64,000 bases of DNA from Capronia americana (GCA_016110215.1 JADWQD010000013.1:992001-1056000); one strand, 5' to 3'; positions 43,242 to 54,751 are shown, counted from the stretch's first letter. Translations and numbers: made by a program. The notes: generated by a model from the letters alone, not told the origin.

Positions 43242-44247
43242 CTATCTTTGTGGACTGTTCAAAAAAAGGGAAAGTGGCAATACGGTCGATGTGATGGATT
43301 CACTCAACCTCGAGAGGTACTGGAGATGGACGAGCCGAATTAATATATCTCCATCGCGAGGGAGAGTAACAGAACGTCCGATATCAAACGGCCAGAACAA
43401 CTGAATTGGTGGCTCGCATCTAGCCTGCGAGTAGCTTGAAAGCTAAATACTCACTGGTAAGGACGTGGACCCGAAGAGGCGGTTGTTGGCTTGGATCCGG
43501 CCGAGTTGGAATGGGAATCAATGTCCAAAGCTGATCTCTGAAGTAACGGCAGATCCATCCAGTGCAGGATGTTTCCGAACGGACTTGGAACAAGCGTACC
43601 CGCCTGCGCAGCCATGTCGAGACAACGGCAGACTGTCGACATCGTTGTTACTCCGTTGGAAGGTTACCACAATCCCGTTTGTATGCCGTGAATGACCCCA
43701 TTCCCGATAAGACGCTGGCCAGTAATTGGCGTTACTCATGCTTCAAGTGGGAAGCCGGAGCGGAGACAACCGACCTCGCGGCCATTGTCTTTTGAAGTTT
43801 CTCTGGGCGGCCTCAAGTTCGGGAGTTGCCTACGACCAGAAATGGCAACCGACCTAGAACCCCTTCCTGAGATAGACACAGGTACAGACGGTCTGGAAGC
43901 GAAGATAGAGATGTCCTTTACAGCTACTGTAGCCGTGCAGATGGTTATCGATTCTTTGGATCGGCTTCGCAGCCGGCTGAGAGGCAATCAGAGAAGAAAC
44001 CTCGGTATGTTGACACCAAATTCCAAGGCGCCCGTGAGCCAACTGCGCAAAGGGGCGCGCTTCTTCGATCCTTCTCTGTCGCATGAACGCGATTAGCAGA
44101 GGGTAGTCGATTCAACAGTAAATAGATTGCCTTTTTTGGGTCTTCTACTGACAGTGAAGAGGGTCCTTCGGATTTACTGCACCTCTACAGTATCATACTC
44201 TATGCAAACACGTCAGGCGCTTCCACTTACGCCCCAATGTATGCAAC
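43242..44247. promoter_or_regulatory. Permease promoter region
   Basis: This 1 kb lies between the permease start and the monooxygenase stop, both minus strand. It contains a one-mismatch copy of the cluster motif (43760-43773). Short ORFs have no recognisable features. Confidence 0.4.
43760..43773. promoter_or_regulatory. Degenerate copy of the cluster operator
   Basis: GCGGAGACAACCGA keeps CGG-N6-CCGA but has G for the first T. It is 519 bp upstream of the permease ATG. Confidence 0.35.
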
Positions 44248-46450
44248 TTAAATCAAAACCCTTTCCATGCCCTCCTTGATGCCTACCACCTGAGCGTCTT
44301 CCACAAGAGAGTAAGGGGTCGTCGCTTGACTCGACGGAGACGATGATGCAGGACTCAATCCTGGCACTGGCGGGATATCCGCATGGTCAAGGTAGGTTGT
44401 GGTGGATCTGCCCTCGGTCTGCGCCATGATCATGCCATTCCCCATCCACGCAAGTGAGTCCTCCTCGTCTTCGTCATAGGACGAGTATTCGAAATCCTCC
44501 CACCGGGGCGTGGCTAGCGTGGCTCGCTGGTGAACTGCAGATCCGGGCCAGTAGCCTAACATTCGACCATTGCTCGTTCGTTTCGCCCAGTTATTGCACT
44601 GTCAAGAGACAAGCGAGACATGTCAGAAGACGCCTTTGATGAAGGAGAGCATGGGGGTGTCCTTACGGTGAAGGCAAAAGTTGATTTGGCAAAGTAGCGA
44701 TCGACCTGCTTCATGAACGCTTTGAGCGATTTGTCCCTAGTACCTTGAGTGTTAGTCACTGCTTGGGTAGAGACAAAGCGCCACCAAGATACTGACTTTG
44801 GCATCATCCACCGAAGGTTCTGTCTTTGAATCTTCTGAATACATTGAACCATATAATCACAAGCACATTCGCTCATGTGAATGGTCGAGCCAGCTCCCGG
44901 GGCGCCGTTGGGTCCGACGAAAAGGAAAAGATTGGGCATTTGCGGTGGACATATGGACATATACGCCCCGGGTTCGTCGTTCCAGAGATCATCGAGGGAT
45001 ACCCCGTCCTTTCCATATATAGGTGTCTCATGCAGTCGCAGCGATCTGGTATCGGGCTAAGCCTTATCGAATATAGGATGGAGCAGAGGGACGAGGACTC
45101 ACGTATCAAATCCAGTCGCACAGATGATGGCGTCTACTTCCCGGAAAGTGCCGTCGTCATCCACAATCCCGGTTTCCGTGACCTCTTTGACGCCTTTTGG
45201 GATGAAGTTGAGACTGTCCTCCACTAGACATTCAAGATATCGTGGCCCAGGCGAGACGCGACGACACGCGACTGGGTAAGTCGGCCTGAGGTGCTTGAAG
45301 ATCTCCGGCTTGCGTGCGAGTCGGCGTGCCATTGATTGTTCTGTTGCTGCGGAAAATGCCTTGTTCATGTCCGATCCCACCCAATGGATCAACTGCGCCT
45401 GATTGACAAATTCTTCCACTTGATGGCGGTATTTCAGATATTCGTCGGGATTTTTGGCGAATCTGTCTCTCTCTTCCGCGGGATGTTCAACTGGAGATGT
45501 TATGGGAGTCTACCTTGGCCGCGGCTAGGGAAGACACTTACAGTTGTGAAGGTCGGGGTCAGCCGCCTTTCTAGCATCCGCAGCAACATAACCAGCCGGT
45601 GATATCCACGCTTGACCTCTCACGTAATGGTCCATGTACCGAACCTTTGGAAGGATGGCCGGAACCAGTTGAACCGCTGTTGCGCCGTACCCTATAACAG
45701 CGACTCTTTTGTCGGTCGGGTCAAATGATTCCTTCCAGTTGGCTGGCTGGATCAGCTCGCCGTTGTATCTTTCGAGGCCCGGCAGCTTTGGCCATGCCCA
45801 CTTGTTCAAGTTCCCTGTCGCCTTGACAAAGACATTGCAGTAGTCGGTGAATTCCTATCGCAGAATGAACATCCAGACATCATCTCGACCGTAGACGGGC
45901 AAGCCTTACCAGCTGATCGGCCATTCTCATCACCTTGATCTCCCATTGCGCCTTGTCCTCTAACCATCTTGCCGACTTGAATATATGACCAAAGCGGATA
46001 TACTTCTTGACGTCGTATTTCTCAGCAACCTCGCGAAAATAGTCGCCAATTTCTTTCCCGGGAGCGAAGAACCTGGACCAGTTGGGGTTGTTGGCAAAAG
46101 TATACTGGAAACAATGCGACGGCACATCTGAGGCTGGTGATCAGCAGTTGCAGGATTTCTCGAGACCGTTGGTCCAGAATGACCGACCACAAGTAACACC
46201 AGGATATCTGTGTAAAAGTCAGCAGAGGCGGCTACACAGTCAGAGTGAGAACGTGCCTGTTCTCATACCAAACGCCACCAACCTCGTCGTTCTTTTCATA
46301 GATGGTCAGGTCCAGATTGGGAATCTTCTGAGGGAATCGGATTCCACATAGGATCCCTGACATGCCCGCGCCAATGCAGATGACCTTCAAGGGCCTCGCA
46401 TAGTCGATGGGCACCTCTCTAGGTTTGCCTCTACTCCACTCGTCGTCCAT
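44248..46450 (-). CDS. Baeyer-Villiger-type flavin monooxygenase, eight exons
   Basis: Exons are 46450-46257, 46207-46188, 46127-45910, 45854-45542, 45490-45103, 45045-44797, 44736-44667 and 44598-44248, giving 600 residues. The order of parts is an N-terminal FAD loop CIGAGMSG, the EKNDEVGGVWYENRYPGVTCD segment typical of class B monooxygenases (nominally spread over three exons), VPSHCFQYTF, the NADPH-binding loop VAVIGYGATA, ATGFDTS, then MPNLFLFVGPNGAPGAG and an acidic C-terminus. The Baeyer-Villiger fingerprint F-x-G-x3-H-x3-W-P reads YNGELIQPANWK here, so His is Gln and Pro is Lys. Intron 1 has a GC donor and exon 2 is only 20 nt. The reaction is presumably NADPH/O2-dependent oxygen insertion or N-oxidation. 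The start is ATG 46450; the longer frame begins at GTG. Confidence 0.92.
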
Positions 46451-46878
46451 GCTGAATGATAGAGATAGGTCTTGTGCGAAGGCTGGTTGCGTCTTCCGAA
46501 AAGAACATATACGAGTTTCAACCACCAGAAGTCAGGACTCCAGCGTTTCTTTAATTTCGACAACGTAGGGCGTTGTGCGCCAGTTCAGTGGAACAGGTGT
46601 CTGCGGGTTGGATATCTCCACAAGTTCTCGATCACCTGAGCGAGCAACGGACAGCGATGGCACGCATATGATACGCCCGAAGAATGAGACCACAGGTGGA
46701 AGGTGCCGACAATTCATTTGCCCTGGTCGAGGCTGCCATACCAGGCAGCGAGACCTCCGTCGTTGCTCAGCCTGGCTAGAGCAATCCCGGGTGCTCCATA
46801 ATGGTTTTTGGAAGGTCCGATCATGGATCGGATAAGTCCCAGTTCGATTTAGGGGACAGGTGGCACAGGTGTCGTGGA

Positions 46879-46892
46879 TCGGATCAAGCCGA
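46879..46892. promoter_or_regulatory. Candidate Zn2Cys6 operator TCGG-N6-CCGA, divergent promoter
   Basis: TCGGATCAAGCCGA lies in the 690-bp interval between the divergent monooxygenase (429 bp away) and FMN oxidase (249 bp away) genes. It is identical over all 14 bases to the site at 54752. A half-like CGGATAAGTCCC lies nearby at about 46830. Confidence 0.68.
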
Positions 46893-47140
46893 ACGCTTCC
46901 ACGTCCCAGAATCCCAAACCGGACACTAACAACACGACGCGGTGGAGAAGGCCTATCCATGCTTCCTCGTGCCTGACTAAGTAACAAGGATGGAATAGTG
47001 TACCGATCTCGCTGTGTCGCGTAGTCGCGGTTGAGCTTAACCCTAGGTCCTTGTTTCTTTTTCGCCTCAGACCTTGTCCGACCGTCGACATCAGCCCGAA
47101 CAACTCTGCTTCTTGGGCAGAAATCCTGTCAGCCGCAAAG

Positions 47141-48697
47141 ATGGATGTGCCCACGGAAGAGCCTGTTATTTTGACCATAGCAGATCTGAAAGACGCCGCT
47201 TCGAAAAATCTGCCGAAGATGGTTCGAGGTACGCACGCTTGAAATAGAAACCGTGAGCGAGGAACTTTACTCACGCCCGTCAGATTTTTTCAATGGAGGC
47301 TCCATGGACATGATCACGTACGGACTGGGTAACACCATCGAATGCGCGAGAGTATTGGACATTGATGCAGGTTATTAGACTGCGAGAAAACGAGAAAGCC
47401 TACGACCGTATCAAGATCCGGCCCCGAATCTTGGCCGATGTCTCCAACATCGATACCTCGATTGAATTCCTGGGGTCAAAGGTACTACCAATACGCCTGG
47501 AGGCTGGCTAAGCGCGCCGGGAGGCAGCCTTGTTGACGGACAAACACAGATCGCTCTTCCGCTGGGTTTCTCACCCGCTGCAATGCACTGTCTAGCACAC
47601 CCAGACGGCGAGAAGGCGACCTCGCGTGCAGCGGCCAAGATGAATATTCCCATGGGCCTCTCAACATATTCAACAATGTCGATCGAAGATGTCGGACGAG
47701 CAGGCAAAGGAAACCCTTACGCTTTCCAGCTGAGTATTGTCAAAGATCGAAACATGACCTTGGAGTGGATCAAACGAGCCGAGGGTAAGTGAGAAGAATT
47801 CTCCCGACGATTGTGTTTTTTTGTCACTAGATGCCTCAAACGTGGCCTGATCTCGTAACAGCTGCGGGTTATCGGGCGCTCTTTATCACAGTGGATGCCC
47901 CGGCACTAGCAAGACGTTATCATGAGAGATCTGGGAAACAACTCGAGCTACCCGAGGGTATGTCTCTTCCAAACCTCACGTCTCCTTCAAACGGTCAAGC
48001 CGCGGACGCCTCAGCTCCTACACGAAGCTATAAATATTCTGGCCGGGATCCGAGCAATTCATGGCATTCATGCATCCCTTGGGTCAAAGCCAACACGAAA
48101 CTTGAGATTTGGCTTAAAGGAAGTGAGTACTACAGTCGGTAGTTTGAAGCCCACCGCGCTGACACTCAGAGCAGTATACACTGCTGAGGATGTACAGCTC
48201 GCCATCAACTACGGATTGGATGGAGTCATCGTGTCAAATCATGGAGGTAGGCAACTGGATAGCGTTCCCGCGACCATTGACGCGCTGCCGGAATGTGTGG
48301 CGGCAGCAAAGGGGCGGATAAAGGTGGCCGTCGACGGTGGCATTCGTCGAGGGACGGATATTTTCAAAGCTCTTGCAATCGGTGCCGATTGCTGTTTCAT
48401 TGGCCGCCCGCCGCTCTGGGGCCTGGCTGTAAGTGTAGCGGCGGCAAATAACAGGACAATACAACCGCTGATGATGATGCCAGTACAACGGACAAGAAGG
48501 AGTTGAATGGGTCGTGAAGACTCTTGAAGAGGAACTTCGTTTGACAATGGCTCTCGCGGGGTAAGTTCTACTACAGGACGACAAACCCATCGCTCCATCA
48601 TGCTGACCCCCCTTTTCTCAGGTGTTCGACGATAAAAGAGATCTCGAGACAGCATTTGTCAGTCATCGGTTCGAATGGGCTACTTTGTAAGTTATAG
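47141..48697 (+). CDS. FMN-dependent alpha-hydroxyacid oxidase/dehydrogenase-like, eight exons
   Basis: Exons are 47141-47228, 47284-47317, 47379-47481, 47550-47784, 47862-48122, 48175-48428, 48484-48560 and 48622-48697, giving 375 residues. The TIM-barrel FMN-binding fold is unmistakable: DFFNGGSMDMITLRENEKAYDR, PLGFSPAAMHCLAHPDGE, GLSTYSTMSIEDV, ALFITVDAPALARR, and IVSNHGGRQLD with the catalytic His and Arg. It ends with VAVDGGIRRGTDIFKALAIGA, which binds the FMN phosphate. Members oxidise L-2-hydroxyacids (lactate, glycolate, mandelate) to 2-oxoacids. Unusually, the two Tyr residues that contact substrate in glycolate oxidase appear as Phe (DFF) and Val (QLSIVKDR), judged from remembered alignments. 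There is no cytochrome b2 domain. A C-terminal peroxisomal signal is not present (ends LLCKL). Confidence 0.93.
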
Positions 48698-48995
48698 CGA
48701 AAGAAGCCAGCTCTATAGAATACGGGTCCGAAGAAAACAAGACTTCAGGCGTCGAATTTCAGAATGAGTCTCGAGGACAATAGATCATTCGGAGAACAGT
48801 TACCAGGACGAGATAGAAGGGCTTGCATATGAACACAACGACATAGTGGAAATATGTCCAGAGAGGGAACTAGAGGTGAAATCTCGTCTGCTCCTATCCC
48901 GAAACCCTCTAGTCATCTTTCTGGTGGAAAAAGGCAAAGCCTCTCCCTGTTCAGTACCTATGTTCCGTGCTTTGCAAAACTACCCGAGTAGTTAT

Positions 48996-50040
48996 CTATG
49001 ACTCGAGAAAGTCGCCGCCGCTCTCTTTCAAGACCATATCATACTCCGGTTTGAACTGCATGTACATGACAGCGGGGTTCCCGGCGTTTTCCTTCGTGAA
49101 TTGTGCTTCCTTGTCGCCCACCAATTTCTTGGGGATCCCGTTGGCTGCTGCCGCCTCGGCAAGGAGCTGGGCTTCACAGGCTTGCTCCAGGGCTAAGAAG
49201 TACCCCATCGCTTCGCCGACGGTGCCACCGCAGCTCAAGATACTGTGTGTATGCAGGTTAGCTAGACGTAGGCCTCGACGTGAGCACGGGTCAATCTCGA
49301 AACGTACCCGTGGTTCTGTAAGATGACATTCTTCTTCACGGGGCCAAGAGCCCGGGCGATGTTTTCCCCTTCTTCCTGGCCCTGGACGACGCCTCCGAAC
49401 CCTTCATAGACGGAGAGGTCGTTGTAGAAATAGCAGCAGTCCTGGTTCAGCATCTCGATCGGCCTCCCGAAGACTGACCATGCACGGCCATAGCGTGAAT
49501 GAGTGTGAACCGCAGCATTGACGTCCGGCCTGCGTTTGTGGAGCACCGAATGGATCATGAATCCCGCCTTGTTGATTTTATGGCCCTTGGTCGGCATGAG
49601 AGGCTTGCCGGCTTCGTTGACGAGAATCAAATCACCGGCTGTGATCATGCCGAAGTGAACTGCGTACGGATCTTGATAGAGTGGGCAGGGGTGGCGTGTC
49701 AGAAAACATCAGGTTTGTGTCTGTTCTCGACCGTCCGGTCGACGCTCGACCCGAGGAGGGGAGGGGGGGACTTACTGATCCAAAAGCAATCTCGTAGCAC
49801 GGGGTCACGGAGAGAGATGTGACCACCGGCCCCGTCGTTGTAGCCCATCTTTGCCAATACACGAAAGGCACCGGCCATTTGCTCCTTTGCCCATTTTCGT
49901 TCGACATATTTGTCCGTGAAGGTGGGGATGATGTGAATTCTCTCAATCAGATCATCAACCTCGAGAGTTGAGTCCTCCGACTGTTCTGCTTTGGCCAGCA
50001 CCTTGTGCGTCTCTTGGACTGTGGTTGAAGTGGTCGACAT
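48996..50040 (-). CDS. Class II aldolase/adducin-domain protein A
   Basis: Exons are 50040-49776, 49671-49308 and 49242-48996, giving 291 residues. The class II aldolase fold shows GHISLRDP (phosphate/substrate loop), then DLILVNEAGKP, AAVHTHSRYGRAWS with the two metal-ligand His, and LQNHG with the third His, followed by GTVGEAMGYFLALEQACEAQL. Family knowledge: zinc-dependent enzymes such as fuculose-phosphate aldolase cleave C-C bonds by retro-aldol chemistry. Fungal members like Mug14 are mostly uncharacterised. There is no phosphate-specific hallmark I can rely on, and no signal peptide. A TCGG-N6-CCGA site lies 151 bp upstream. It is a paralogue of the protein at 53556-54558, and only the last intron (at His-Gly, same phase) is shared. 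Confidence 0.92.
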
Positions 50041-50190
50041 GGTTGGTGGAATCGCGTCGTTGTCAATATTCTTGTAAAATCAAGCCCGTCGCTGCAGATG
50101 TCACGTTTTTGAAATACTGATAGCGGAGGAGCTGGCCAGACACTGTCCGTGCTTGGCCCAGCGCGTCCTAGGATGATTCATTTGACCTGA

Positions 50191-50204
50191 TCGGAAGAAC
50201 CCGA
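50191..50204. promoter_or_regulatory. Candidate Zn2Cys6 operator TCGG-N6-CCGA, aldolase A promoter
   Basis: TCGGAAGAACCCGA lies 151 bp upstream of the aldolase A ATG. It sits in the 570-bp interval that otherwise holds only the regulator's 3' side. An inverted CGGCT...AGCCG lies further up at about 50354. Confidence 0.6.
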
Positions 50205-50610
50205 GTGCAGCAAGACCCTGGTCGCTTGGGGTGCTGGGAATTCGAATGGTCGGTAATAGCTGGTTCATGCTGCCCCACTGGTCCACCGACGCCATTTTGG
50301 ATGTGGTTTAAGGTGCTGCAGCATTTACTGTACACAGTAGGTAATTGGAATCTCGGCTCCGAAGCCGTTTCGACAAGGCAGAGCACGTCAAAGTGATCGA
50401 CCATGCCTATGCTGAACTCGTGAGACCGCCAACAGTGTTCCTGATTGGAGACTATTGGACTTCTGCATGACCATATCCCGTTTACAATACTCGCTGCTCA
50501 ACACATGTACAGTCCAGGATCTGTGCTTTTACTACGCAAGACAAAGGACAAGGACTGGCTCCCTCACCAGGGACAGAACTATGCGATCTAGAAGGCTGTA
50601 CGGCGCGGGT

Positions 50611-53049
50611 TCATTCTACCATACTTGACAGCAGTTCTTCCACCGACGAGCACATGCCCACATCAGTCATAAAGGACAAATAATCCGTGAACTGATCGTA
50701 GCCCGTGGGCGATATGACAGGCATGGTGGGAGCGGCTAACGCGGTCGGTCGCTCGGCAAGCATCGTCTGCGTCGCGCTCGACAGCATGTCGAAGGCATCG
50801 CGATATGCGGCAACGGCTGTCCACCGCTCAGCCATAATGGCAAGCACTACTATCGTCGAGGTGCAGATGGCCGAGACTTTGTCCTGCCTGTATGCCATCC
50901 TCACCTCGTGGCTCGACCACAGGCAATATAAGAAGGTGACGCCTCCCAGGAACAGAACGTGCAAGGCGCCCCAGGTGTCGTTAAGGCGCTGGCTGAAATA
51001 CAACTCTCGGTAAGTCATGCAGATAGACTGTGCCGAGTGAGCGCATTCCATGTACAGCGAAGAATGACTCTTGTCTCCCCGATGCTGAACGAGGCGGTGA
51101 CGGTAGAGGAGTAGAATGCACTGGTGGTACATGAGACTGAACCACTCCCGCGAGCCGAATGCGTTATTGTTCATGCGATTCGACGCGGATTGCTCCGGCG
51201 ACGACTCCAACCAGTCTGACAGAGCTCGCTTGAAGCTTTCGTAGATTTCTGGCGACGAGATTGTTGCGTCGGCTCCCACCTGGGGATAAACCGAAGTCTG
51301 GATCCGGCCGCAGATCTGCCGCAACCGGATGGTGTGGATGGCGGAAGAGATGACGGTTACCGGCTCCGTGGATGTCCGTGGTTTCTGGGTCTGTCCGGTT
51401 GGACTGAGGTGTTCATCGTCAATGTCCAATGGAAGCTGGGCTCTCACGTTAGCACTGGTGCCTCGAACGGGGCTTGATATCTTACCTCAACGTCGATATC
51501 ATGATCGGCTATGCCGACCGGGCGGCCAAGCGTTATAGCTACCGCTCGATCGAGGTTGTAGGAGCACCAGAAGACGCGTTTGCGCAGTTCCACTCTCAAA
51601 TGGTCGGACTTGATCTTGGACCAACGGATCTTCCGGTGAAGACCCAGCTCGAGACATTGACGGAGCGCCAGTCCGGACAGCATCCTTACCAACATTAACC
51701 AACGGTTCCCAGTTCTGGGTCACAGTACGGGGGTTTAACATACCAGACGGATACGCCAATCGGAGAGCGAATCGAGTACATGGCACAGCAAAGGATGGCT
51801 TGGATCGATTCCAGGGAGTTTCGCTGCATCACTTCTTCGAACAGACCTTCAGCTGCAGCATATAGACCCTGACGATAGTCAGGATATCGTTGATACATTG
51901 TTAGGGGAATCCAAACGTACCTCGGGGAGAGTCGCGCCCGCCAGGGGACCCGTCAAAGCTCCAACCGCACACAGCTAATAACGTCAGGAGGGAGGTAGGT
52001 CCCATGAGCAATGCTGAACTCACCGCATAAACAAAGAAGGTATTCACCGGATTCGGAGTCAGTCCAGCCTCCGAGGCCGTCAGCACTTCATTCTCCCACT
52101 CTAGATAGGTTGGTCGATGTAAGAAGGGAAACTGTGGATGCACTTGGTCAAAGTATGCGCTTGTCAGCATACTCACGAGAGCTCTGCTTGGCAATGGAGC
52201 TGGCGTTGTGGAAAGCCGACTCCGGCAGCTTTCGTCCACAATGCCTGACATTGTCAGTCCCGGCGCCTGTCTGCGGACGGCACGGAGGCTCGCAGAGAAC
52301 ATCTTGGTGAACGAATACGCCGAGGACGCTCCGAAATAATGAGGTTCGGCACCCGCCGACCTCACGATCAGCAGCTCCAAGCTGGACGGATCCTCCATGG
52401 CCGGGTCATTGCTGCCCTCTTTCATTGTGCCATCTGTCGAGGGCGGCTCATCGCCAGGCCGTTCGACGCTCGGAATGCCGGCGTCGTCGGAGGAACTGAA
52501 GTCACAAAGGCATTAGCTCCGCGAAGACCAGACGACTCAGAAAGGAAGACCAACGTAGGCATGGGAGCATCGTCTTCGTGTCGAACGCTGCCGCCCGGAG
52601 TACTCCGGCTCGCATTGTTACCCTGCAGCGTGTCGAGTTCCAGATCAGGTTGGTACTCTTGGAGGGTCTGCTCGAGGAATGCCACATGGTTCTCCAGAGA
52701 CGTATTGTGCTGCTCCAGAAACTCAATGTAGCCCCGGGGGTGTCGACGTTTAGTTGCGGGGTCTTGGATAACACACACTGTATACCTGGAATAAGCGACC
52801 GTCGCCACACATGGGGCGACAAAGAGTAGCACCTCTGTTTGCTCGGACACAATTTCGGCATGCTGGCGCCTGGCCATCACACTAGAGGGGAGTGAAGAAT
52901 CAGCCTAAGCTTCTGCGGAAACAAAAATGCTACTCGAGTGGTTGGCCTACTTTCTGCTTCTTCTGCTGGCACGCCACGCAAGCACGGTAGACCCTAACCC
53001 GACGAGCAGACGAACGTGGGCTTGTAGGTGGTTGCGGGACGGCTGACAT
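50611..53049 (-). CDS. Zn(II)2Cys6 cluster regulator with fungal-specific TF domain
   Basis: Exons are 53049-52951, 52881-52833, 52777-52555, 52495-52024, 51974-51921, 51868-51744, 51684-51486 and 51435-50611, giving 681 residues. The zinc cluster is split over the first three exons: CVACQQKKQK, then CDGQAPACRNC, then VRANRVC, spacing C-x2-C-x6-C-x6-C-x2-C-x6-C. A linker and coiled coil follow (YIEFLEQHNTSLENHVAFLEQTL), suggesting dimer binding. The fungal-specific middle homology region then follows, with YFDQVHPQFPFLHRPTY, FFVYALCAVGAL, LYAAAEGLFEE, RQCLELGLHR and RKRVFWCSYNLDRAVAITLGRPVGI. Its place between two aldolase paralogues marks it as the likely pathway-specific activator. I found no TCGG-N6-CCGA site in its own upstream region. 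Confidence 0.95.
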
Positions 53050-53555
53050 TCGTATCGACGTGTCTCCGGGGCAGGTGCTCGTGATTTTCAAGGGCGTGCT
53101 GGATTTCTCAGTGATATTTGCAGAAGATTGAATCACCACTGGACAAAGCCCATCGCCGACGCGGTTGAAGTAATGGGTGATTCCGAGAATCAGTTGGGTG
53201 GCAAGGGCCCGCCAACATTGAGGGGCCGATAAGAAAGGCAACGAGCAAGGAATACTCCGGTGGTGCCATTCTCTGAACTCTCATCCAGGAAACTAACATC
53301 GCCATCATACCAAAGTTAGCGGGAGACGTTCTAAGGCGTGCCGGATTCGTTATCAGTGGAGGGAGGCACCAAGCCTTTTCCATGGAGATGAGCGCCCATG
53401 TGCAATGACCCGGCGCCCCTCTATGACTAGGAAGGTTACTCGAGGGTCTGTAAAGACGACCAAAGCGTCATCAGGGGTATGCGCGTTTACTACCCGCTTA
53501 TAATGTTGCTACAATTTTTGAAATGGCGACCGAACCGATGTAAATGATATAGACA
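53050..53555. promoter_or_regulatory. Upstream region of the Zn2Cys6 regulator
   Basis: This is 506 bp between the regulator start and the aldolase B stop, both on the minus strand. No gene and no CGG-N6-CCG palindrome are seen. Confidence 0.4.
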
Positions 53556-54558
53556 TCATTTAAGGACTTCACCGTTCGACAGCGCCACCGTCAAGTCAAA
53601 TTCAGGCTGAAATTGCATGTACGCACATCCCGGTGTTGACGTTGCCTTGCAAGTGAACGCAGCCTCCTCGTCGCCAACAAGAACCTTTGGGATGCCATTT
53701 GCGGCAGCAGCCTCCGTCATGATTTGGTTGTGGCAAGCTCGTTCGAGCGCGATGAAGTTGGCCGCAGCCTGGTCGACAGTGGAGCCGCAGGTGATGAGTC
53801 TTGTCGAAAACAAGTCAGCAAGGCCATGGACACATGGTAGAGTGGTTAACAGTGGACTTACCCGTGATTCTGGAGGATCATGTTGAGATTGGTGGGACCC
53901 AGAGCATCGGCAATACGGAGCCCTTCCTCCTCTAGCAGCACCACTCCACCAAATCCTTTGTAAACGGCCAAGTTGTCATAAAACATGCATGCATCTAGAA
54001 AGTGACCTGTGAGCCGCTGACGGGAGTGGTATTGATCACACCAGAATGCGTACCTTGGTTGAGCATTTCAATGCCCCGTCCAAACGATGACCATGCCTTT
54101 CCAGCAGGGGAGTGCACATGGCAAGCCGCATTGATGTCAGGTCTGGCCCGATGGATAGACCCATGGATGAGGAAACCAGAGGCATTAACTTTGTGGGGAG
54201 TCGGCAGCACAGGTCTGCCGTGCTGGTCAATGAGGACCAAGTCGCTTGCTTTGATCAGAGCCAAGTGCATCGCATAGGGGTTGATCCAAAACCACTCCGG
54301 GTTCACTGGGTCTCGAAGGCTGATGTGGCCCGACGCACCGTCCGCCCAGCCGAGACGAGCAAAGGTCCGGAAAGCGGCTGCCATGTGCTGTTTTGCCCAT
54401 TCTCGCTCTGCCATCTTGTCTGTGAAGGTGGGGATTTCATGCAAGCCGCGCACGTTACTGATATTCCAGTTCAGGACCCCATCGTCGGCCGACCTCAGCT
54501 TGAGTGTCGGAGTCGGGGCCGACGCGGTCTCTGTGCCTGTTGTCGTCGTTGAACTCAT
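53556..54558 (-). CDS. Class II aldolase/adducin-domain protein B
   Basis: Exons are 54558-54054, 53994-53862 and 53799-53556, giving 293 residues. The start MSSTTTTGTETAS at 54558 is the first ATG; the longer frame starts with GTG. Motifs parallel protein A: HEIPTFTDKMAEREWAKQHM, GHISLRDP, FWINPYAMH, AACHVHSPAGKAWSSFGRGIEMLNQ with two ligand His, KGFGGVV, and LQNHG with the third. The C-terminal VALSNGEVLK differs from A. The enzyme class is the same (zinc-dependent retro-aldol type), but the substrate may differ. It has an intron at Gln-Asp after EMLNQ that A lacks, and lacks A's first intron. It is divergent from the aminotransferase at 54987, sharing a 428-bp promoter with the operator at 54752. 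Confidence 0.92.
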
Positions 54559-54751
54559 CCTGAAGACTTGTCGTGGGTCTTGGAGAATTATGTTCGTCAA
54601 GGAGGATGGTGATGATAACTTTGAATATCTGGGAAAGCAAGGTGCCAACTTCCGTGTGTTGTTATACTTGACCGTCTTCGACTTGAACGCGCCTGACACT
54701 ATCGCACCAATGTCTGCTTGATGGGGGTTCCACTTGCTCAGCAGCCCATGT

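Noticed and set aside
52761..52777. First acceptor CCAG (at about 52786) for regulator exon 3
   Set aside because: It gives a frame without the sixth zinc-cluster Cys. The next AG, 8 bp further on, restores C-VIQDPATKR and the coiled coil.
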